Part shown: positions 53,156 to 61,357 of the stretch, piece after piece | Position numbering within the stretch: the first letter of the stretch is position 1 | Layout of the letters: each line of letters opens with the position of its first letter | DNA from: Spirochaetota bacterium | Lineage (GTDB): Bacteria; Spirochaetota; Spirochaetia; Treponematales; Rectinemataceae | Length of the DNA: 64,000 nucleotides | Assembly (NCBI GenBank): GCA_022711355.1 | Contig: JAKLFE010000005.1 | Coordinates: 1-64,000 of the forward strand | Direction: 5' to 3' | Position numbers and translations under genes: made by a program | Notes under the pieces: model-generated | The model's input: only the letters and a program-made list of their open reading frames with translations | Databases searched by the model: none | Told to the model about the DNA's origin: nothing

Positions 53156-53937
53156 GCGCCACGAGCTCGGCCGCGCGAGCCTGGGCCTGGGACGGCTCTC
53201 TCGAGTCCCTCCTCATCCTCGCCGACCTGGCCCTGAGCGCGGGCTCCTGGCCGGGGAGCCTCCGCTCGCCCCAGCCCCCCGAGGCCGGGCTCTTCGACGA
53301 GGCCGAGGCCGGGGAGCCCTGCGGCGCCGATCCCCGCGCCGCGGAGGGGGCGCTGGGCCGCCTCCGAGCGAGGGGCGGGCCCCTCTACGGGCTCTGCCTC
53401 GAAGCCTGGATGAGCGAGGAAGGGGTGGAGCCCCAGCTCCTCTCCCTGGCTTCCGCCCTCGGCCGCGGGGAAGCCGGGGCGGCCGAGGACTATGCCCGTC
53501 CCGAGACCAGGATCCTCCGCGCCGCCTGCTCGCGGGTCGAGCGCGAGGTCCATAGGCTCCAGGGCCTCGCCCGCTTCTCTCCCCGTTCCGACGGCCTCTA
53601 CTCGGCCCTCCTCGAGCCCGACCACAATGTCCTGCCTGCACTCCTGCCCCACTTCGCCCGGCGCTTCGGCGGCCAGGCCTTCGCCCTCGTCGACCTCAGG
53701 CGCCGCGTCGCCTACCTGTCGAGGGGGGGGAGGATCGAAGCCCTAAGCGGCGAGGAGGCCATCGCCCTCGGCCCCGACCGGAGCGACGAGGATGCCCAGG
53801 CCCTCTGGCGCGGCTACTTCCAGGCCATCGAGAATCCCGCCCGCCGCAATCCCGGGCTCCAGAAGCGCCTCATGCCCGCGCGCTACTGGAAGCACCTGCC
53901 CGAGCTCGCTCGCATCGGCGAGCGAGAGAGCGTCTGA
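53152..53937 (+). CDS. DUF4130 (TIGR03915) probable DNA metabolism protein
   Basis: A 261-residue protein of the family that travels with the radical SAM protein just upstream. The ending (WRGYFQAIENPARRNPGLQ and RYWKHLPEL) is typical. Its fold is thought to resemble uracil-DNA glycosylases, which suggests action on damaged or modified bases, but no reaction is established. The start codon is shared in an ATGA overlap with the partner gene. Confidence 0.87.
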   Translation: MSATSSAARAWAWDGSLESLLILADLALSAGSWPGSLRSPQPPEAGLFDEAEAGEPCGADPRAAEGALGRLRARGGPLYGLCLEAWMSEEGVEPQLLSLASALGRGEAGAAEDYARPETRILRAACSRVEREVHRLQGLARFSPRSDGLYSALLEPDHNVLPALLPHFARRFGGQAFALVDLRRRVAYLSRGGRIEALSGEEAIALGPDRSDEDAQALWRGYFQAIENPARRNPGLQKRLMPARYWKHLPELARIGERESV

Positions 53938-53956
53938 GGGCGCCCGCGGCGGTGGA

Positions 53957-54724
53957 TCAACCGGCGGAGCTCGCAATTCCTCGCAGGTTGACGGCTATGA
54001 GGAGCAAGCCGGCGAAAGCCAAGAGCGCGATGGCCAGCCTCGCGGCGGGCCGCAATCCGCTCGGCCCCGCCCCTCGTCCCGCGGCCCGGCCCCGCGCTTC
54101 CGCTCGGATCCGCTTCCGCTGGGCGATGAAGCGCCGAATATAGAAAAAAAGCTTCCCTGGATTCGCCAGGAGCTTCTTGAGCTCGAAGGCGAGGCTTTTC
54201 TTCGTGCGCACGTTCTTCAAAGGCACGCGCCAGGTCTTGCCGTAGAGGCAGCGCATCAGGCCGGGGGCGTCGTGAGGGATCAGGAATTCCTCCCCGAGGA
54301 AAACGATCTTGTCCAGGGAATTCAGGTACTTTCCGGGAACCCTCACCCTGCCCCCCAGGTCCCACCTTTTACCCAAGAGCCCCTGAACCGGCTTCTCCCA
54401 GAAGATGTCGACCTGCTCCCCCTTACCCTCCTCGTCCTTGTTGACGAATTGGACGAGCCTTCCTCCCCAATCGTACTCGGGAATCCGCACGAGCCCGGCG
54501 GCCTCGAGCTCGGGGATGAGCCCAATGAGCTTCTCGTAGTCCTTCGCGTAGATCCCCAGGTCGGCGTCGTCGTCGTGGGCTATGAAGTTCCTTTCCCTGA
54601 TGGCGCCGAGGCAGGTGCCGTTGTGGAGCCAGCAGGGGATGCCGTGCCTCGCCAAGATGTCACGAATAAGCACCATGTTTTTCAATAACTGCTCGGGATT
54701 CCGGATACAAAATTCGCGGGCCAT
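53957..54724 (-). CDS. LicD family protein with C-terminal membrane anchor
   Basis: A 255-residue protein. The LicD core is clear: LHNGTCLGAIRERNFIAHDDDADLGI near residues 33-60 carries the DDD metal site of this nucleotidyltransferase-like family, which attaches phosphocholine or similar groups to glycans. A hydrophobic segment near the C-terminus (about 228-248) suggests membrane attachment. It is divergent from the next gene. The acceptor and donor are unknown. Confidence 0.85.
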   Translation of the reverse strand: MAREFCIRNPEQLLKNMVLIRDILARHGIPCWLHNGTCLGAIRERNFIAHDDDADLGIYAKDYEKLIGLIPELEAAGLVRIPEYDWGGRLVQFVNKDEEGKGEQVDIFWEKPVQGLLGKRWDLGGRVRVPGKYLNSLDKIVFLGEEFLIPHDAPGLMRCLYGKTWRVPLKNVRTKKSLAFELKKLLANPGKLFFYIRRFIAQRKRIRAEARGRAAGRGAGPSGLRPAARLAIALLAFAGLLLIAVNLRGIASSAG

Positions 54725-54774
54725 GGTCTTCCTGCTCCTGTAGTTTTGGTGGCGCTGCTCCGCTAGAATAAAAG

Positions 54775-54839
54775 TGAACGATGTTCAGTAATATATGAAC
54801 AATATTCATAAAGGGCAAGCACTTTCTGAACGACGTTCA
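54775..54839. promoter_or_regulatory. Three copies of a TGAAC-N3-GTTCA operator
   Basis: Three 13-base sites lie between the divergent LicD and phosphoribosyltransferase genes: TGAACGATGTTCA (54775-54787), TGAACAATATTCA (54796-54808, one mismatch) and TGAACGACGTTCA (54827-54839). Their centres are 21 and 31 bases apart, about two and three DNA turns, so a repressor could bind them on one face. The pattern is like TetR-type operators. A LexA box of the Bacillus type would have a 4-base spacer. Confidence 0.75.
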
Positions 54840-54857
54840 TACGAGCCCACGCCGCCC

Positions 54858-55817
54858 ATGCAGCGTGGCGCGAGGCGCCGCAGGCTTGAGCGCTCCACAG
54901 CCCAAGCGAGGGCTCCACTACCCAAGGTTCAGCATTCTTTCTACACTACGTTCTGCATGATCGACCGATTCCTGGCCGGCGAGGATTGGGAGGAGCCGCC
55001 CGCCGCCATGGCCTTCGCGGCTTCCTACGGCTCGATACTCGAGGAGGCCTCCTCCCTCGTCGCCGAGCTCCGCGGCCGCGGCGGGGAGGCCGCTCCCGGC
55101 GACGCCGAGCTCGCCGCCCGGCTCTATGTCCGGAGCCCCGCCCTCGTCAACGTCATGCTCAACTACAAGATCTGCGTCGAGCACGATCTCCCCCTCCATC
55201 CAACGGTCTACTACGAGCTCGCCGAGGCCCGGCGCTACCGCATCGAGCGCCCCATCGACGAGCTCGAGCGGGCCAACCGTCTCTATCGAGAGTCCATCGA
55301 GCTCGCCCGGGCCGCCTACCGCCTCGAGCCGGGCTGGGAGATCGCCGCCGCTGCCTTCCGTTCCCGGCTCCCGCCCGAGATACTCAGCTTCGTCTACACC
55401 GGCGGACTGGATAAATATACCTGGAGGGCCTCCGAGCCCGCGCGGATCGCCGCCCTCGCCGCCGCGGTCAGGAAGGCCTTCCATCCCGAGCTCCTCGTCG
55501 CGGCCGCCCACGGCTCGATCATCCCCGGCCTCCTCCTCGCGGAGTATCTCGGCATTCCTCTCTATTTCATCCGCTTCTCGATGTTCAAGCGCCAGGACGA
55601 GACGCCCATCGTCTCGATAGCGGACGAGGCCTGGCTGGCCGCGTGGCGGCAGGGCTCGGCCCTCCTCTTCGACGAGGACGTGGCCAAGGGCACCACCCTC
55701 GAGCGCTTCACCCGCTGCCTCCAGGATCGCTTCGCCGAGTCGAGGAGCGCCTGCGTCATCCGCCACGCGGGGGCTTCGATCCGGCCCGATTTCGCCGCGA
55801 GGGTCTGGTGGGATTGA
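54858..55817 (+). CDS. Phosphoribosyltransferase-like protein of unknown function
   Basis: The stop is firm but the start is not. ATG codons at 54795, 54858 and 54957 are in frame; the first lies inside the operator cluster and none has a good ribosome site. From 54957 the protein is 286 residues. The C-terminal half has VAAAHGSIIPGLLLAEYLGIPL and LLFDEDVAKGTTLERF, the latter like the PRPP-binding loop of type I phosphoribosyltransferases. The N-terminal half is helical with no known motif. The three operator sites suggest tight control. Confidence 0.7.
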   Translation: MQRGARRRRLERSTAQARAPLPKVQHSFYTTFCMIDRFLAGEDWEEPPAAMAFAASYGSILEEASSLVAELRGRGGEAAPGDAELAARLYVRSPALVNVMLNYKICVEHDLPLHPTVYYELAEARRYRIERPIDELERANRLYRESIELARAAYRLEPGWEIAAAAFRSRLPPEILSFVYTGGLDKYTWRASEPARIAALAAAVRKAFHPELLVAAAHGSIIPGLLLAEYLGIPLYFIRFSMFKRQDETPIVSIADEAWLAAWRQGSALLFDEDVAKGTTLERFTRCLQDRFAESRSACVIRHAGASIRPDFAARVWWD

Positions 55818-55930
55818 GCGGCAAGGCGGATTTCTCGCGAGGAGGGGCTGGGTTTACCGGTTTTTCTTGCGAATTCTGCGGTTGTTATGTATATTTATGT
55901 TAGAGCCTGGTAGGCTCTACGCTGTGCTCT

Positions 55931-55969
55931 AGCTCCGGGGTTTACCTCCTTTTTCCCCGGAGCTTTTTT
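55931..55969 (+). terminator. Rho-independent terminator before rex
   Basis: Arms AGCTCCGGGG (55931-55940) and CCCCGGAGCT (55955-55964) form a perfect 10-base stem with a 14-base loop, followed by six T. It ends the phosphoribosyltransferase transcript, which stops 114 bases earlier; the space between holds a smaller hairpin (55902-55918). Confidence 0.9.
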
Positions 55970-56008
55970 ATTTCATCAATATTTCGATACTTTCATATCG
56001 ATTGATTA

Positions 56009-56036
56009 TTGACATTTATATCGAATACACTATATT
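56009..56036 (+). promoter_or_regulatory. Promoter of rex
   Basis: TTGACA (56009-56014) and TATATT (56031-56036) are 16 bases apart in a strikingly A/T-rich stretch, 18 bases ahead of the rex ATG. I see no standard Rex operator (TTGTGA-type) here, so self-control by Rex is not supported. Confidence 0.7.
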
Positions 56037-56054
56037 TACAGCCCTGGAGTAATC

Positions 56055-56699
56055 ATGGCCAAGACAAAAGTCTCCTTCGCGCCTTCCGTGCGCCGCTTGC
56101 CTTCCTATTTGCACATCATCAGGCAAGCCCAGCGGAATGGGGACTACTATATTTCGGGGACGATCATAGCCAACGAGCTCAATCTCGAGCCCATCCAGGT
56201 GCGCAAGGATCTCGCCATCACGGGGATCATCGGCAAGCCCAAGAAAGGCTACCCGGTCGAGGCCCTGGTCGCGGCCATCGAGCATTACCTCGGCTGGGAC
56301 GAGTCCCACGAAGCCGTCCTCGTCGGGGCGGGCAACCTCGGCTCGGCCCTCATGGGCTACCAGGAATTCCAGCTCCACGGCCTCCATGTCATCGCGGCCT
56401 TCGATACCGATCCGGCCAAGGTCGGCGGCAAGATCCACGGCGTCCCCATCCTCTCGATGGACAGCCTCGAGGAGAACATCAAGCTCCTCCGCGCCGAGAT
56501 CGCCATCCTCACGGTGCCCTCCCCCTTCGCCCAGGCCACGGCGGAGACCCTGGTCAAGGCGGGCATCAGCTCCATCTGGAATTTCACGAACACCAAGCTC
56601 AAGGTCCCCGATTCCGTCGTCGTCCAGCGCGAGGACCTCTCCTCGGGCTACGCCATCCTCAGCGTAATGATGCAGACGCAGCGGGGCCGCCTCTCCTGA
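56055..56699 (+). CDS. rex: Redox-sensing transcriptional repressor Rex
   Basis: A 214-residue NADH/NAD-sensing repressor. The N-terminal winged helix is in YLHIIRQAQRNGDYYISGT and NLEPIQVRKDLAITG; the Rossmann domain starts with VLVGAGNLGSALMGY. When NADH is high Rex leaves its operators and fermentation or anaerobic respiration genes are expressed. It is followed at 7 bases by a methyltransferase gene. The length fits the family (about 210). Confidence 0.93.
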   Translation: MAKTKVSFAPSVRRLPSYLHIIRQAQRNGDYYISGTIIANELNLEPIQVRKDLAITGIIGKPKKGYPVEALVAAIEHYLGWDESHEAVLVGAGNLGSALMGYQEFQLHGLHVIAAFDTDPAKVGGKIHGVPILSMDSLEENIKLLRAEIAILTVPSPFAQATAETLVKAGISSIWNFTNTKLKVPDSVVVQREDLSSGYAILSVMMQTQRGRLS

Positions 56700-56706
56700 A
56701 CGCCTC

Positions 56707-57732
56707 ATGACCGATAGGGACGCGCGGCAGGCCGAATTCTTCCGCAATCGCCTGGCCAAGAACGAGCGGCAGCTCAGGCGCTGGGCCAGGAAGGAGGGGA
56801 TCGCCGCCCTCCGGCTCTACGACCGCGATATCCCCGAGGTTCCCCTCTCCGTGGATCGCTACCTAGGCTTCCCTCCCGGGGCCGCGGCCTCCGGGGAGCC
56901 CCTCGCCGCCCTCGTCCTGGCCCTCTACGAGCGGCCCTACGAGAAGGAGGAGGCCGAGGAGGAGGCCTGGCTGGGGCTCATGGCCTCCGAGGCCGCCGGG
57001 GCCCTCGGGATCGATCCCGCCTCGGTCTTCATCAAGACCAGGCGGCGCCAGCGGGGCCTCGGCCAGTACGAGCGCCTCGGGGCGCGGGAAAAGGAAGAGC
57101 CGGCGAAAAGCGCCGCCTCGGAGCTCTGGGTCGAGGAGGGCGGGCTCTCCTTCCTCGTCAAGCTCGAGGACTACCTGGATACGGGGCTCTTCCTCGACCA
57201 TCGGCCGACCCGTGCCCTGGTCCGCGCCGAGTCCGCGGGCAGGGATGTCCTCAACCTCTTTTCCTATACGGGAAGCTTCTCGGTCTACGCGGCGGCGGGC
57301 GGGGCCCGGAGCGTCACGAGCGTCGACCTCTCCAGGACCTACCTCGCCTGGGCCGGAAGGAACCTCGAGCGCAACGGCTTCGATCCCTCGTCCTGCCCCC
57401 TCCTGCGCGCCGACGTGCCCGCCTTCCTCGCCGAGGCCAGGCGCTCGGGCAGGCGCTGGGGCCTCATCGTGGCCGATCCGCCGACCTTCTCAAACTCGAA
57501 GATGACCGAGGCCGACTTCGACGTGAACCGCGACTGGCCCGCCCTCCTCGAGGGCTGCGCCTCCCTCCTCGAGCCGGGGGGAAGGCTCTACTTCTCCACC
57601 AACTCGCGGCGCCTCCGCTGGGAGGGGGAGCGCTGCCCCCTGCCCTGGGAGGACATCAGCGAGGCGAGCCTCCCCCCCGATTTCCGCGACCGCAAGATCC
57701 ACCGCTGCTGGAGGCTCAGCGCCCCGGCCTGA
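56707..57732 (+). CDS. RlmK-like 23S rRNA methyltransferase
   Basis: A 341-residue SAM-dependent methyltransferase resembling the C-terminal (RlmK) half of E. coli RlmKL. The start NRLAKNERQLRRWARKEGI and the catalytic ADPPTFSNSKM match; the SAM-binding motif is VLNLFSYTGSFSVYAAAGG. RlmK makes m7G2069 in 23S rRNA. As the N-terminal RlmL half is absent, this may be a stand-alone RlmK or an RlmI-like enzyme with a related target. Confidence 0.87.
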   Translation: MTDRDARQAEFFRNRLAKNERQLRRWARKEGIAALRLYDRDIPEVPLSVDRYLGFPPGAAASGEPLAALVLALYERPYEKEEAEEEAWLGLMASEAAGALGIDPASVFIKTRRRQRGLGQYERLGAREKEEPAKSAASELWVEEGGLSFLVKLEDYLDTGLFLDHRPTRALVRAESAGRDVLNLFSYTGSFSVYAAAGGARSVTSVDLSRTYLAWAGRNLERNGFDPSSCPLLRADVPAFLAEARRSGRRWGLIVADPPTFSNSKMTEADFDVNRDWPALLEGCASLLEPGGRLYFSTNSRRLRWEGERCPLPWEDISEASLPPDFRDRKIHRCWRLSAPA

Positions 57733-57785
57733 GGGAAACCGGGCCAAACTCGCCCCTTGCCTCGGTTAAAAAAAAACAATCTCCC

Positions 57786-57814
57786 TTGCCCCCTCCGGAG
57801 AATGTGGCTATCCT
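57786..57814 (+). promoter_or_regulatory. Probable promoter of the Rrf2 gene
   Basis: TTGCCC (57786-57791) and TATCCT (57809-57814) are 17 bases apart, 30 bases ahead of the ATG at 57845. A short run of A precedes it and could also act as a UP-like element. Confidence 0.5.
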
Positions 57815-57844
57815 AGCGAAAAGCCAGGGATCCGGAGCTAAAAA

Positions 57845-58249
57845 ATGAGAGTCACCACCAAGGGCCGCTACGCCCTCAGGGCGGTCATCGCCCTCGCCTC
57901 GACGAGCGTCAAGGGACAGCCGGTCTCCATCAAGTCCATCTCGGAGCGCGAGGATATCTCGGCCGAATTCCTCGAGCAGATATTCTTCCAGCTCAGGCGA
58001 GCCGGGCTCATCAACTCGGTCCGGGGGCCGGGAGGCGGTTTCTTCTTCGCCCGCCCCCTGGGCGAGATCAGCCTCATGGACATCCTCGAGGCCTCGGGCG
58101 AGGGCCTGGGCATCGCCCCCTGCAGCTGCGGCAAGAAGGAGCGCTGCGCCAATCCCGAGTCCTGCCTCGCGGGAGGGGTCTGGCGCGAGCTCCACGGGAA
58201 GGTCCAGGACTACGCCAAGACCCGCAGCCTCGCCGACATGCTGCGCTGA
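57845..58249 (+). CDS. Rrf2/IscR-family transcriptional regulator
   Basis: A 134-residue winged-helix regulator. The N-terminus RVTTKGRYALRAVIALA and the motif ISAEFLEQIFFQLRRAGLI are typical. C95, C101 and C107 are spaced like the three cysteines that hold the 2Fe-2S cluster of IscR, with an extra cysteine at 93, so it likely senses iron-sulphur or redox state. No isc genes are seen nearby. Confidence 0.9.
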   Translation: MRVTTKGRYALRAVIALASTSVKGQPVSIKSISEREDISAEFLEQIFFQLRRAGLINSVRGPGGGFFFARPLGEISLMDILEASGEGLGIAPCSCGKKERCANPESCLAGGVWRELHGKVQDYAKTRSLADMLR

Positions 58250-58286
58250 AAGCCCCTCCGCGGTTCGGGAGGCGCCTGCCTCCGGC

Positions 58287-59816
58287 CTACTCCTCGTCCA
58301 CGAAGCGCTCGAGCTCGGCGCGGCGGGCCGCGTCCACGAGGCCGAGCTCCTCGCAGGCGGCGAAGAGCTCCCTGACGTGGAGGAAGGCCCGGAGCCGTAT
58401 GCCCGCCGCCTCCATGTCGCGCCTGCCCTGCCTGCCCCGCTCGATGAGGACGACGAGCTCTTCCACCACGAGCCCCTCGCCTCGCAGGATCTCCGCCGCC
58501 TCGAGCTTGCTCGCCCCCGTGGTGATGAGGTCGTCGAGGAGGAGGAGCCGCTCGCCGGGAACGAAGGCGCCCTCGATCCGGTTCCCCGTGCCGTGCTCCT
58601 TGGCGGGCATCCGCGGCCAGGCCATGGGCTTGCCGAGGCGGAGGCTCGCGGCCGTGGCCAGGGGCAGGCCGGCGGCGGGAATGCCGGCTATCCGGTCGAA
58701 TACGGCTCCCTCGGCGGCGGCGGCGTAGGCCTCGGCCGCGAGGCGCATCGCCCCGGGCTCGGAGATGAGGCGGCGCAGGTCGATGTAGAAGGGGCTGCGC
58801 TTCCCGCTCTTCAGCACGAAGTCGCCCAGCTTGAAGCAGCCCGTCCCGATCAGGGCTGAGATGAGCTCGCGCTTGAGCTGGGCTCCCGCCCGGGGGGCTC
58901 CCGCGGGCGTCGCGGCGGCGGCCGATGGGCGAGGAGCCGGACCCGCGCTCGCGAGGCGCTCGCGGGCCGCCTCCATATCGTCGCGGAGCTTGCGGGCGGC
59001 GGCGGCCGGGTCGGCGGCCTCGGCCACCGAGCGGGCCGCGACGACGAGGACCCCGTAGCCGTCGGAACGGGCCCCCGCGGCGAGGGCCGCGTCCGCGGAG
59101 CCACCCTGGGCGCCGATGCCGGGGGCGAGGAACCAGGCCCGCGGGGAGGCGGCCCGGACCGCTCGAAGGGCGGGCAAGTCGTTCCCCGCCACGACGAGGC
59201 CTATCCTCGAGGCCGTCTCCCCGCCGTCCGGGAGGGCCCAGGAGGAGCAGTCCCTCGCTACTTTAATATACAGCGGCTCCGGGGAGACGGAGCTCATGCC
59301 GACTGCCGAGCCCTCCGCCTCCGAGGCGCGAGCCGGTGAGGATCCAGCCAGGAGGAGGTCCTGGAAGGTCCCGGCGCTGGCGTTGCTCGTCCGGCAGAGG
59401 ATGAACAGCCCCCGCTCGGGGTACTTGAGGAAGGGATCGACCGCGTCTCGGCCCATATACGGGCTCAGGGTGACCGCGGCGGCGCCGAGGGAGCCGAAGA
59501 GGGCCTGGGCGTAGGCCTCGGCGGTCGCGTCGATGTCGCAGCGCTTGGCGTCGAGGATCACCGGTATATCGCCGGGCACGAGGGCCAGGGTGGCTTCGAG
59601 GGCGGCGAGGCCGGCCCCGCCCCAGGCCTCGTAGAAGGCGACGTTCGGCTTGTACGCGATGGCGAAGGGGGCGGTCGCCTCGATCAGGCGGCGGTTCGCG
59701 GCGAGGATGGCGGCCTCGGGATCGGCCGTCCCGGCCGGGAGCCGGGGATCGAGCCCGACGCAGAGGCAGCTGCGCTTGTCCTTGGCCAGGGAATCCAGTC
59801 GATCGAAGAAGTTCAT
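58287..59816 (-). CDS. pyrFE: Fused orotidine-phosphate decarboxylase / orotate phosphoribosyltransferase
   Basis: A 509-residue bifunctional enzyme for the last two steps of UMP synthesis. The first half (about 1-280) is OMP decarboxylase, with CVGLDPRLP at the start and the catalytic ILDAKRCDIDAT near residue 92. The second half (about 310-509) is orotate phosphoribosyltransferase, with LKSGKRSPFYIDLR and the PRPP loop LLLLDDLITTGAS. The order is the reverse of animal UMP synthase. A linker rich in alanine and proline joins them. Confidence 0.94.
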   Translation of the reverse strand: MNFFDRLDSLAKDKRSCLCVGLDPRLPAGTADPEAAILAANRRLIEATAPFAIAYKPNVAFYEAWGGAGLAALEATLALVPGDIPVILDAKRCDIDATAEAYAQALFGSLGAAAVTLSPYMGRDAVDPFLKYPERGLFILCRTSNASAGTFQDLLLAGSSPARASEAEGSAVGMSSVSPEPLYIKVARDCSSWALPDGGETASRIGLVVAGNDLPALRAVRAASPRAWFLAPGIGAQGGSADAALAAGARSDGYGVLVVAARSVAEAADPAAAARKLRDDMEAARERLASAGPAPRPSAAAATPAGAPRAGAQLKRELISALIGTGCFKLGDFVLKSGKRSPFYIDLRRLISEPGAMRLAAEAYAAAAEGAVFDRIAGIPAAGLPLATAASLRLGKPMAWPRMPAKEHGTGNRIEGAFVPGERLLLLDDLITTGASKLEAAEILRGEGLVVEELVVLIERGRQGRRDMEAAGIRLRAFLHVRELFAACEELGLVDAARRAELERFVDEE

Positions 59817-59904
59817 GGGCCGAGCCTAGCATGGCGGGACCGGAGGGTCCAGCGGCGGCCCGCTTTGCCGGGAGCGACGCCGTGCTTTTCGGCGGTCAAG
59901 GTTG

Positions 59905-59910
59905 TATAAT
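59905..59910 (+). promoter_or_regulatory. Possible -10 box for the surface protein genes
   Basis: TATAAT lies 44 bases ahead of the ATG at 59954. No good -35 box is seen at 16-18 bases upstream, so this promoter is tentative. Confidence 0.4.
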
Positions 59911-59953
59911 TTGCTCAACAGTTGTAGATTGGGAGCCTAAGGAGGCCTACGAC

Positions 59954-61336
59954 ATGAGAGTAGGTATCGCGCTGGTCATGGCCCTTTCCCTAGCCGGAGC
60001 CCTCTTCGCCCAGGAAGAGGCGACCGAGCCCGCGGCGAAGAGCGCCTTCGCCTTCTCCGGCGGCATCGAGCTCGGCGCCGACGTGCTCGCGACCGGTCCC
60101 GACGACGCCGACGGCAATCCGACCAACGAGTCCTGGACCCGCTTCGGCTTCCAGCCCGACTTCTCCTTCGGCAAGTTCGGCATCGGCCTCGACCTCTCCC
60201 TCCGCTTCCAGCTCTACCCAGCGGAGGGGGACGACTTCGAGGTCTACGAGGGGGACTGGTACCTTTCGGACGGCGACTTCTTCGACTACCTCGACCTCTA
60301 CCTCTCCAAGGTCCTCTACCTCCGCTACGGCAAGAAGGGGGAGGATCCCCTCTTCGCCAAGCTCGGCTCGATCGACGACCTGAGCCTCGGCAACGGCTTC
60401 ATCGTCGGGAACTACTCCAACATGCGCTACCTGCCGCAGAAGCGGATCTTCGGCCTCGACTTCGGGGTCGACGGCTCCCTCTTCGGCTTCCCCTACGTCG
60501 GCTTCGAGGCCCTCACCGGGAACCTGGCCCGCCTCGACGTCGTGGGAGCCCGGCTCTTCGTGCGGCCCCTCGCGGGCACGGAGCTGCCCCTCCTCAAGAA
60601 CCTCCAGGCAGGCCTCAGCGCGGCCTTCGACGCCGATCCGCTCCTCTACGACGACGCGGCGAGCGACGACGAAAAGGACGATGCCGACACGATGGCCGCC
60701 TACGGCCTCGACCTGACCCTCCCCATCCGGACCGACAAGCTCTTCCCCCTCGTCGCCTTCGCCGACCTCGCGACGAACCCGAACGACAGCTTCGGCGCCA
60801 TGACGGGCGTGGCCGGCAGGCTCATCGGCATCTTCAGCTACGGGGCCCAGCTCCGCTTCCTCCAGGACGGCTTCATCCCCGGCTACTTCGACGCGAACTA
60901 CGACCTCTACCGGGCAGCGAAGTACTACTTCATGACGAACTACGACCCGGAGAGCTCCTTCTACGTCGGCTGGTACGCGAGCCTCGGCACCTCCCTCATC
61001 GAGGACAAGCTCGTCTTCACCGCCGCCCTCGACGGTCCCTTCGCCTCCGACGACGAGGGCAAGCAGACCGACTACCCCCACCTGCGGGCGGTCTTCCGCT
61101 TCGGCGAGGGCCTCCTCGGCGGCTTCTTCTTCGACGCCTCCTACGAGAAGTACTACATCGGCGCCGAAGACGGCTTCTTCGAGGACCTCGTCGACCCGAC
61201 GAACTCCGTAGCCGTCCTCGCGGTCAACTACAAGACCGGCGCCTCCGTCCTCACCCTCAAGTACAACGCCGTCTACGATCCCGACGCCGACGAGTTCAAC
61301 GTGAGCTCCAGCATCTCGGCGTCCATGAAGTTCTAG
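59954..61336 (+). CDS. Exported barrel-like surface protein
   Basis: A 460-residue protein with a signal peptide (MRVGIALVMALSLAGALFA). The mature part has many short strand-like segments with alternating aromatic and polar residues (DLSLRFQLYP, YLDLYLSKVLYLRYG, KLVFTAALDG) and ends in a phenylalanine (SASMKF), the usual end of outer-membrane barrels. AAGGAGG precedes the ATG. A segment near residues 135-160 (FAKLGSIDDLSLGNGFIVGNY) is shared with the next protein. I cannot name its function. Confidence 0.8.
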   Translation: MRVGIALVMALSLAGALFAQEEATEPAAKSAFAFSGGIELGADVLATGPDDADGNPTNESWTRFGFQPDFSFGKFGIGLDLSLRFQLYPAEGDDFEVYEGDWYLSDGDFFDYLDLYLSKVLYLRYGKKGEDPLFAKLGSIDDLSLGNGFIVGNYSNMRYLPQKRIFGLDFGVDGSLFGFPYVGFEALTGNLARLDVVGARLFVRPLAGTELPLLKNLQAGLSAAFDADPLLYDDAASDDEKDDADTMAAYGLDLTLPIRTDKLFPLVAFADLATNPNDSFGAMTGVAGRLIGIFSYGAQLRFLQDGFIPGYFDANYDLYRAAKYYFMTNYDPESSFYVGWYASLGTSLIEDKLVFTAALDGPFASDDEGKQTDYPHLRAVFRFGEGLLGGFFFDASYEKYYIGAEDGFFEDLVDPTNSVAVLAVNYKTGASVLTLKYNAVYDPDADEFNVSSSISASMKF

Positions 61337-61357
61337 GTCGACTGGGAGGAAATCCAT

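Noticed and set aside
54775-54839. LexA (SOS) boxes
   Set aside because: Gram-positive-type boxes are GAAC-N4-GTTC; these sites have a 3-base spacer, and the neighbouring genes are not SOS genes.
55888-55914. Eight-codon leader peptide (MYIYVRAW) before the terminator, as an attenuator
   Set aside because: The terminator ends the upstream gene and the rex promoter lies beyond it, so no downstream gene would be attenuated; no ribosome site.
56009-56054. Rex binding site controlling rex itself
   Set aside because: No TTGTGA-N-TCACAA type palindrome is present between the promoter and the start codon.
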